Shown here piece after piece: positions 58,416-64,000 of a DNA stretch of 64,000 bases. How positions within the stretch are numbered: position 1 is the stretch's first letter; each line of letters opens with the position of its first letter. Made by a program: the position numbers and the translations under genes. The notes below the pieces were generated by a model. That model saw only the letters and a program-made list of their open reading frames with translations, had not been told where the DNA came from and ran no database searches. Origin of the DNA: CAWCPR01 sp963797475 (GTDB taxonomy: Bacteria > Chloroflexota > Anaerolineae > Anaerolineales > UBA4823); NCBI GenBank assembly GCA_963797475.1, contig CAWCPR010000003.1:496001-560000 (forward strand), given 5' to 3'.

Positions 58416-60075
58416 ATTTGTTTTCCAAATTGGCTTCCCCCAAATAGCCCATTTCAGCCAAAATTGCCAGCACCTTCTTCCAGGCGCCTGGATTGACTTC
58501 AACCACAGTTGGACCCAGTGGATCTCCCAGGAAGCGAGCGGCTTTCGAGCTGCGCAGGGTCTGTAACAGATCTGGGCTGCTCAAACGCAGGATCGTCATC
58601 TGCTCCATACGCGCCTGGCTGCCGTACCGCTCCCAGCGCTCTAAAGCCGCGACCAGGCTGGGCGGCAGGGCAGAGGTGTGCCGGCGCAGCAAAGCGATGA
58701 GATGGCTCACCTGGAGATTCTGTGAGCGGGCCCGCTCCAGGCTGGCGGGGGTCAGCCTGTATTGATAAATGTCTGCTTTTTCGCCCTCCCATTGGCAAAA
58801 GCGCGCCACCTGGTAGCGGATGCGGCGCAGCGCCAGTCTCGGCACGTGCAGGCGGGCATCCGAGGTAACCAGGATCATCTCGCTTTCATCTGGTAAACCC
58901 TGCGGAACTTCCCCAGCTAACAAATCAGCCGCCCATCTCGAGGCGCGAAAAGCGCTGGCTGGTTCTGTTCCGGCAGACGCTGAGCTCAACTCCGGGAAAG
59001 CCAGGTCGAGGATTCCCAGCCAGTGCAGCGGCCCGCACAGGGTGAAGCGGATTAACGCCCCGTCAACAGCATCCCAATTCTCGAAACCGCGCAGGAACTC
59101 ACCGCTTCGATCCTCACGGATGTACCAGGAATCGTAATCTCCGGCCGGACGTTGAAAGTCAGGATGCGACCGGCGTATAACCTCAACGAAAGCCGCCAGA
59201 CACCACCAGGTATTCGCCGGGACCGTGGAAAGGAAGCCCATCATCGCCTGGCGGGTGCGCAGGGGATCGTTCTGCCACTCCCCCTCTTTCGATAATCCCG
59301 GCAGCATGGTCAGCTCGTTCAGCGATGGGCTGCGAAGATAGGATTGAAAAAGCTGGAGAAAAGCCTCTGCGCGTGGCGCTTCTAGAAAAGCCCGCGCCGG
59401 TTCGGGCTGAGGGCTGCCGGTCTCGTCCAGAACCCCGGCGGCAGAAAGCAAAGCGCGTAAAAAAACCGGATAAGGTTCTATCCAGTCGCCGGTTACCGTT
59501 TGCAGGCTCTCCTCGGGAAGGCCCATACGCAGGGCCGCCAGAAGTGTGCAAGCATGGTCCAGAATACTGTCTTGCGCTAACTGGGGCCTGGATTTTTCCG
59601 CCGGCCAAGCCGGCCGGCCCATGACCACCAGCGCCCCGCTTTCCGGGGCCGGCAGGAGTGCGAGCAGGTCATCCGGCACATAAGCGAATTCCTCCGGCCC
59701 GGATGGGGTATCAAAAAAAGCGCGCCCCACCAGCGCCCGGTACCAAAGTGCCTCCGCCGCAGAGCTGGGATTCAGGTAAGGTCGCTCGCGATCGCGTTTA
59801 CCCGGCCCCATTTCGCGCACTTCTCCATAGCGACGAGTGTAAATTTTCCAGGGCAGGCGGCCTTGATGGGCGATCAGGTCATCCAGCCCAGCCCGCGCCT
59901 CGGCAGGCAGAATTTCCAGGAGCTCTTCAACCGTAGAGGGGTCGAGCAGCCCGGCGGAAAGGCTTTTCAATGCGCCGCGCGCCTCCTTGGCGTTCAGCTT
60001 TACCCCCCACATGTCCGCCACAATGCGCAAATGGCCTAAATCGCGGCCCTGCAAACTCTGGATCAGGTCAGGCAT
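58405..60075 (-). CDS. Helicase-associated domain protein (XPB/Ssl2 C-terminal-like)
   Basis: A 556-residue protein without Walker motifs. Its C-terminus LSSPDLLQTLRSSKAARFLGDPLG, PTVVEVNPGAWKKVLAILAEMGYLGE matches proteins with the XPB/Ssl2 helicase-conserved C-terminal domain, a group that is common in Actinobacteria and Chloroflexi and of unknown role. The N-terminal half is helical (LGHLRIVADMWGVKLNAKEARGAL). It may be a DNA-binding partner rather than an enzyme. The stop codon lies inside the inverted-repeat element at 58295-58415. Confidence 0.65.
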   Translation of the reverse strand: MPDLIQSLQGRDLGHLRIVADMWGVKLNAKEARGALKSLSAGLLDPSTVEELLEILPAEARAGLDDLIAHQGRLPWKIYTRRYGEVREMGPGKRDRERPYLNPSSAAEALWYRALVGRAFFDTPSGPEEFAYVPDDLLALLPAPESGALVVMGRPAWPAEKSRPQLAQDSILDHACTLLAALRMGLPEESLQTVTGDWIEPYPVFLRALLSAAGVLDETGSPQPEPARAFLEAPRAEAFLQLFQSYLRSPSLNELTMLPGLSKEGEWQNDPLRTRQAMMGFLSTVPANTWWCLAAFVEVIRRSHPDFQRPAGDYDSWYIREDRSGEFLRGFENWDAVDGALIRFTLCGPLHWLGILDLAFPELSSASAGTEPASAFRASRWAADLLAGEVPQGLPDESEMILVTSDARLHVPRLALRRIRYQVARFCQWEGEKADIYQYRLTPASLERARSQNLQVSHLIALLRRHTSALPPSLVAALERWERYGSQARMEQMTILRLSSPDLLQTLRSSKAARFLGDPLGPTVVEVNPGAWKKVLAILAEMGYLGEANLENKSPE

Positions 60076-60119
60076 AAATTAGGGGGCTTTCTATCCCTGG
60101 CGCGCAATAAGAAATAGGC

Positions 60120-61037
60120 TCAGAAGACAATCTCGATCGCTGCCGGCATAAGCTCGACCGACAACTGGCGCACATCCATACCGAAACCCGCGAAAATCTC
60201 CCCATCGGTGTGGATCAACAGAGGCCGGTCGGATTTTAGCTCCATTTTTTGGAACTGCCCCATACGCACCTGCTTAAAGCGCCCGTGAGTGCCGCGCATC
60301 ACTTCCGGAATCAGGCGCATCATCATCGGGCGTGTGACCTTCCGCACGGCGGCATATTCGATCTGGGCGTCATCCGGGCGCGCCTGCGGAGAAACCATAA
60401 ACCCACCCCCCTCACGCCCGCCGTTGCATAACACCAGCATGAGCATCTCCTCCTCCCATTCTTCCCGGTCGGTTTTAACTGTCAGACGAGCGGCTTCATG
60501 GTTGAGCAGGATCGTTTGCAGCACGGCGATCAGATAGATTAAGAAGCCGCGCACGACCGGGATTTTGCGAGAGCGGATGGTCACCGTGGCGTCAAATCCG
60601 ATCCCGACAGTGTTGTCGGCGTATTCCAGACGCCCATGCTCATCCGTCAGGCGCAGCACATCTATCCGGTGGGGGCCGCCAGTAAAAACCTGGCGCAAGG
60701 CGAAAGCTGAGCGGGTATCCATGCCAACCGCATGGGAGAAGTCATTGCCGGAACCCAGCGGGACGATCCCCAGGCGCGGACGCTGGTCCGGGGAGACCTG
60801 CATCAGCCCATTGATCACTTCATGCACAGTGCCATCCCCACCCACAGCGATGACCAATTCATACCCATCTTGAGCGGCCTGGCGAGCAAGCTCGATGGCA
60901 TGCGTTGGGTAAACTGTACCTGTCCAGTCCGCGCCTCCAAATTCATCCACCACCGGGCGCAGGTCGGCAGCCCAGCGCCATGCCCGGCCCAGGTCGGCGT
61001 TCGGATTCACGATCAGTTTTGCTTTGTGATTTGGCAT
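60120..61037 (-). CDS. Diacylglycerol kinase / YegS-type lipid kinase family protein
   Basis: A 305-residue DAGK-catalytic-domain protein. The ATP-binding motif is VIAVGGDGTVHEVINGLMQV (near residue 62) and the second IVPLGSGNDFSHAVGMDT. IGFDATVTIRSRKI and LCNGGREGGGFMVSPQARPDD are further family elements. Such enzymes phosphorylate lipids such as diacylglycerol or sphingoid bases at the membrane. It lies 44 nt upstream of the helicase-associated gene on the same strand. Confidence 0.88.
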   Translation of the reverse strand: MPNHKAKLIVNPNADLGRAWRWAADLRPVVDEFGGADWTGTVYPTHAIELARQAAQDGYELVIAVGGDGTVHEVINGLMQVSPDQRPRLGIVPLGSGNDFSHAVGMDTRSAFALRQVFTGGPHRIDVLRLTDEHGRLEYADNTVGIGFDATVTIRSRKIPVVRGFLIYLIAVLQTILLNHEAARLTVKTDREEWEEEMLMLVLCNGGREGGGFMVSPQARPDDAQIEYAAVRKVTRPMMMRLIPEVMRGTHGRFKQVRMGQFQKMELKSDRPLLIHTDGEIFAGFGMDVRQLSVELMPAAIEIVF

Positions 61038-61070
61038 AGGATAATTGAAACAATCAACGGGAGGATGATA

Positions 61071-61847
61071 TCAATAGCGTTCTTTTAACTCCGCCGCCGG
61101 CAGCACCACCTGGCCTTCGGCCGGATCGCCCAAAATAACCACTTTGTCCGGGTCTGTCGCGGCCAGCCAGGCCGTGTACGCAGCAATCAAGGCGTCCAGC
61201 TCCTCGGGCGAATAGAGGCTGTCCAGGGAGAGAATGCCTTTGAGCAAGCGGTGGCGGGTGATTTCCTCGAAGATGCGCATCGGGTCTGGGACATTTAGGG
61301 CCAGATCGTACAGCACCAACTGGCGCTGCAGCCGCCCTTCAAGACTGTGTTTCGGAAAAGGCTGCAAACCCAGCAGGACGGTATAGCAGGCGTGCGGATA
61401 CACTTCCAGAGCCTGGAGGGCCCCCTGGGCGGCCCCTTGGGATGGAAAATCCTGGAATCCCAGGCTCTCCAGGCGGCGGAAGAGCTTAAACCCCATCTGC
61501 ATCCAATTCGGGCATTCCTGTTCGTTTTGCAGGGTCTGAGGGATGGTGATATTGTGCTGGCGCAGCAAGTACTCCACCACGCGAAAATCCACCCAACGCC
61601 CTGGCCGCGGCAGCGGCGAAAGACTGCGGCGCATTGCATCTTCCGCCATCAGCCCTCGGTTCGGACGCTGCGGGGCACTGACTGCAACGACCGCCTGGCG
61701 TTGACCGGCGACAAAAGCCAGCACATCTTCAATATCTCCCTCGCCCAACGCCAGCAGCCGCTTGTCGAGGTCCAGGGCAGCATACACAAAAGGCCGCTTT
61801 CCAGCGGTCGGATCGATACCCAGGAAGGTGGTGTTGGTGTAAAACAT
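61071..61847 (-). CDS. DUF429-family protein (RNase H-like fold)
   Basis: A 258-residue protein beginning TTFLGIDPTAGKRPFVYAALD, the IGID-type first strand of DUF429, then VVAVSAPQRPNRGLMAEDAMRR, GRWVDFRVVEYLLRQ and LEVYPHACYTVLLGL. DUF429 has an RNase H-like fold; function unknown. It lies 33 nt upstream of the diacylglycerol-kinase-like gene, so three genes form a minus-strand run. Confidence 0.75.
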   Translation of the reverse strand: MFYTNTTFLGIDPTAGKRPFVYAALDLDKRLLALGEGDIEDVLAFVAGQRQAVVAVSAPQRPNRGLMAEDAMRRSLSPLPRPGRWVDFRVVEYLLRQHNITIPQTLQNEQECPNWMQMGFKLFRRLESLGFQDFPSQGAAQGALQALEVYPHACYTVLLGLQPFPKHSLEGRLQRQLVLYDLALNVPDPMRIFEEITRHRLLKGILSLDSLYSPEELDALIAAYTAWLAATDPDKVVILGDPAEGQVVLPAAELKERY

Positions 61848-62011
61848 AATGTTCGCCTGTATCCTGTAATCCTAGGCAGCCATTGGGCAAACCAGACGTT
61901 CACCAGCTTAAAATGTTCGCTTAACGGACACCTGAAAGTTTAGCTCAAATCAGGCCAGGATGCAACACGAATTCGGGAAAGATGTCATGGTCAGAACTGC
62001 ACCAGCTTTCT

Positions 62012-62040
62012 TTGACGAGAATGGCGGGCTGGGCTATACT
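62012..62040 (+). promoter_or_regulatory. Sigma70-type promoter of the aldehyde dehydrogenase gene
   Basis: TTGACG (62012-62017), a 17-bp spacer and TATACT (62035-62040). The leader to ATG 62150 would be about 103 nt. The leader contains GGTTGGGCGC at about 62086, which resembles the start of repeat R, but the rest of that repeat is not recognisable. Confidence 0.7.
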
Positions 62041-62149
62041 ATAGCAGGCGATCTTAAAGCAAACAAAACTTCTCACCCGACAGGGGTTGGGCGCACAATG
62101 TGGGCCACACCTGCGAAAAATAAAATAGATCACAAAGGAGATACGTGGA

Positions 62150-63724
62150 ATGGCAGAACCATTTAAATTAACCTATGCGACCATGTTCAACCCACCTGAA
62201 GAGCTGCACACCAAGTTTGAGGAAGCTCTGGCAGATATCCGGGCGAAATTGGGCCAGGAGTATGGCATGATCATCGATGGGAAGGATTATTTCGCCGAGG
62301 CGAAATTCGAAGATCGTTCGCCTTCCAACACGGATGTCGTTTTGGGTGTGTTTCAAAAAGGCAACGAGAAGGACGCGCAGAAGGCTCTGGCCGCGGCTCG
62401 CAAAGCCTTCCCGGTCTGGAGCAAGATGAAATGGCAGGACCGGGTCGCATTAATGCGAAAAGCAGCCGATTTGATCGACCAGCGCATCTACAAAATCGGG
62501 GCAGCAATGGCGCTGGAGGTCGGGAAGAACCGCATGGAAGCCCTTGGCGATGTCGCCGAGACCGCCGACCTGATCCGCTATGCCTGCTACCAGATGGAAA
62601 AGAACGACGGTTACATCGTCGAGATGGGTCGAGATCCTCTGGTGGGTTATAAAGCCACCAATTTTTCCGTCTTACGCCCCTACGGGGTCTGGCTGGTCAT
62701 CAGCCCATTCAATTTCCCGGCCGCGCTCACCGGCGGTCCTTCCGGCTCAGCGCTGGTAAGCGGAAATACACTGGTAATGAAGCCGGCCACAGACACTCCC
62801 TGGACCGTTCGCCTGCTGGCAGAGTGCTTCCGAGATGCCGGGCTGCCGGACGGCGTCTTCAATTATGTCACCGGGCCGGGAAGCAGCCTCGGGCAAGCCC
62901 TGATCGAGAATTCTGAAGTGGATGGCGTGACATTTACCGGCTCATTTGATGTCGGCATGAAGATCTTTCGCGATTTCGGGCATGGGCGCTACGTCCGCCC
63001 AACCGTTTTGGAACTGGGCGGAAAGAACCCCGCCATCGTTTCCCGCAACGCGGACCTGGAGCGGGCGGCGTTGGGCATTGTGCGGTCGGCCTTTGGCCTG
63101 CAAGGGCAGAAGTGCTCGGCCTGTTCGCGGGTATATGTCGAGGAGCCGGTTTACGACAAATTGGTGCCAAGGCTTGTCGAGCTGACCGAGAAACTCGCAA
63201 TCGGCGATCCCACCGACCGCGCGGTTTACCTGGGCCCAGTGGTCAATAAAAACTCCTTCCAGGATTATAAAAACTATACAGAAGAACTCTCTCAGGCCGG
63301 TGAGTTCCTAACCGGCGGAAAAGTGCTAACCGAGGCGGAATTCGGCAAAGGATACTTCTGCTCGCCGACCATCGTGGCGGGCTTGCCCCTCACGCACCGG
63401 CTTTGGAAGACGGAGATGTTCCTGCCCATTACTACAGTAGCTAAAATTGACAGCCTGGATACGGCGATGGGTGAAGCAAACGATGTAAACTACGGGCTGA
63501 CCGCTGGTTTTTACGGCTCCAAAGAAGAAACCCAGTGGTTCTACGAGAATATCCAGGCCGGCGTGGTTTACGCAAATCGCCCGCAAGGCGCAACGACAGG
63601 CGCATGGCCTGGCTTTCAGCCCTTTGGCGGATGGAAAGGCTCCGGTTCTACCGGCAAGAACGCCGGGGGGCATTACTACCTTCCGCTGTATATGCACGAA
63701 CAAATCCAGACGACAATCGAATAA
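62150..63724 (+). CDS. L-glutamate gamma-semialdehyde (1-pyrroline-5-carboxylate) dehydrogenase
   Basis: A 524-residue aldehyde dehydrogenase of the PruA/RocA type, the second step of proline degradation to glutamate. VWLVISPFNFPAALTGGPS, the glutamate motif TVLELGGKNPAIV, the catalytic cysteine in GLQGQKCSACSRVYVEE and the C-terminal ATTGAWPGFQPFGGWKGSG are present. The family's N-terminal extension (FNPPEELHTKFEEALA) is kept. No proline dehydrogenase gene is next to it, so another aldehyde substrate is possible. AAAGGAGA precedes ATG 62150. Confidence 0.87.
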   Translation: MAEPFKLTYATMFNPPEELHTKFEEALADIRAKLGQEYGMIIDGKDYFAEAKFEDRSPSNTDVVLGVFQKGNEKDAQKALAAARKAFPVWSKMKWQDRVALMRKAADLIDQRIYKIGAAMALEVGKNRMEALGDVAETADLIRYACYQMEKNDGYIVEMGRDPLVGYKATNFSVLRPYGVWLVISPFNFPAALTGGPSGSALVSGNTLVMKPATDTPWTVRLLAECFRDAGLPDGVFNYVTGPGSSLGQALIENSEVDGVTFTGSFDVGMKIFRDFGHGRYVRPTVLELGGKNPAIVSRNADLERAALGIVRSAFGLQGQKCSACSRVYVEEPVYDKLVPRLVELTEKLAIGDPTDRAVYLGPVVNKNSFQDYKNYTEELSQAGEFLTGGKVLTEAEFGKGYFCSPTIVAGLPLTHRLWKTEMFLPITTVAKIDSLDTAMGEANDVNYGLTAGFYGSKEETQWFYENIQAGVVYANRPQGATTGAWPGFQPFGGWKGSGSTGKNAGGHYYLPLYMHEQIQTTIE

Positions 63725-63736
63725 CGCCTGTGGATG

Positions 63737-63802
63737 GAGACTTCCGAAATCTGGGAGCAAGCCGGCAAACGTACGGCTTCCAACTCGGCCTTCGGAAGTC
63801 TC
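63737..63802 (+). terminator. Two-tier hairpin after the aldehyde dehydrogenase gene
   Basis: GAGACTTCCGAA (63737-63748) pairs perfectly with TTCGGAAGTCTC (63791-63802), enclosing a second stem AAGCCG...CGGCTT (about 63759-63779). No T-run follows, so it may act as an mRNA-protecting or rho-dependent structure at the 3' end of the transcript. Confidence 0.5.
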
Positions 63803-63834
63803 ATCCCGTCCAGGATAAAAAGCCGGCGCCGGGC

Positions 63835-64000
63835 ATGTCGCTCTCTGCACGAATCGGACAATATCTGTTTTTCTTAGCCCTGATCGCCCTGATCATCTTC
63901 TTCGGCACTGCCCAGGTAGATCATCCGGCTTTCGGCTTCTGCTGTACGGGCGGGGTCATGCTGCTTTTAAGCTTTTTTTTGCTCTGGCGCGGCCGGTCTC
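63835..64000 (+). CDS. Membrane protein of unknown function, 5' part, cut by the window edge
   Basis: From ATG 63835 the frame is open to the window end: MSLSARIGQYLFFLALIALI, then IFFGTAQVDHPAFGFCC and GGVMLLLSFFLLWRG. Two hydrophobic segments separated by a short loop and a positive end suggest a small two-span membrane protein. I do not recognise the family. No strong ribosome binding site is seen; the upstream hairpin ends at 63802. Confidence 0.5.
   Translation, partial: MSLSARIGQYLFFLALIALIIFFGTAQVDHPAFGFCCTGGVMLLLSFFLLWRGRS

Noticed and set aside
62080..62120. Sixth copy of repeat R
   Set aside because: Only GGTTGGGCGC and a loosely similar G+C stretch match; the hairpins and the GATGAA dyad are missing.

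Overview
The window (64 kb, moderate G+C by eye, short intergenic gaps) looks like a chromosome segment of a Chloroflexota bacterium, most likely class Anaerolineae. Reasons: the SCO1664 / DUF3090 / MSMEG_4193-type trio (known from Actinobacteria and Chloroflexi), a MalT-type LuxR remnant beside ABC and CPBP genes, a helicase-associated-domain protein and multiheme c-type cytochromes. No rRNA, tRNA, CRISPR array, phage structural gene or complete insertion sequence was seen. This is inference from gene content, not a phylogeny.

Layout. 1-12.9 kb: housekeeping and DNA repair: 5' part of murJ, an ankyrin protein with an elaborate promoter, alkylation-repair genes (alkyltransferase-like protein, tag, ogt), an ABC exporter with two permeases, a thiolase, a four-S1-domain protein, hom and the conserved trio. 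13.0-19.0 kb: rarA followed upstream by three stacked same-strand modules of toxin-antitoxin-like, HNH and nucleotidyltransferase genes. The two older modules end in degenerate copies of the 5' part of rarA; in two of the three modules the cargo stop codon lies 1 nt before a rarA start codon. 19.0-21.6 kb: two divergent citrate-synthase-family genes, one with a fused HTH domain, sharing a 22-bp operator. 21.6-24.3 kb: a large FHA membrane protein. 24.4-30.7 kb: a respiratory molybdoenzyme operon (triheme cytochrome, molybdopterin subunit, four-cluster Fe-S protein, HybB/NrfD-type membrane protein) with an ArsR regulator and a divergent second triheme cytochrome; two CRP-like boxes lie between them.

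31-48 kb: an accessory island dominated by CPBP (Abi/CaaX-like) membrane protease genes: six apparently intact, one frameshifted, one C-terminal remnant. They are interleaved with ABC transporter parts, two toastrack (LiaF-type) proteins, an ABC1 kinase, an alpha/beta hydrolase and a broken MalT-like LuxR gene. Two families of interspersed repeats lie in its intergenic spaces. 48-64 kb: mainly metabolic and housekeeping genes: methyltransferase, TMEM175-type channel, a beta-CASP nuclease with a duplicated C-terminal domain, a KefB-type antiporter, HAD phosphatase, D-2-hydroxyacid dehydrogenase, galT, a helicase-associated-domain protein, a diacylglycerol-kinase-like protein, a DUF429 protein and a pyrroline-5-carboxylate-dehydrogenase-type enzyme.

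Several genes carry single-base frameshifts (near 12760, 17190, 37615, 39592 and 43390) and one an in-frame stop (32480). They may be real decay or assembly indels; the sequence alone cannot decide.
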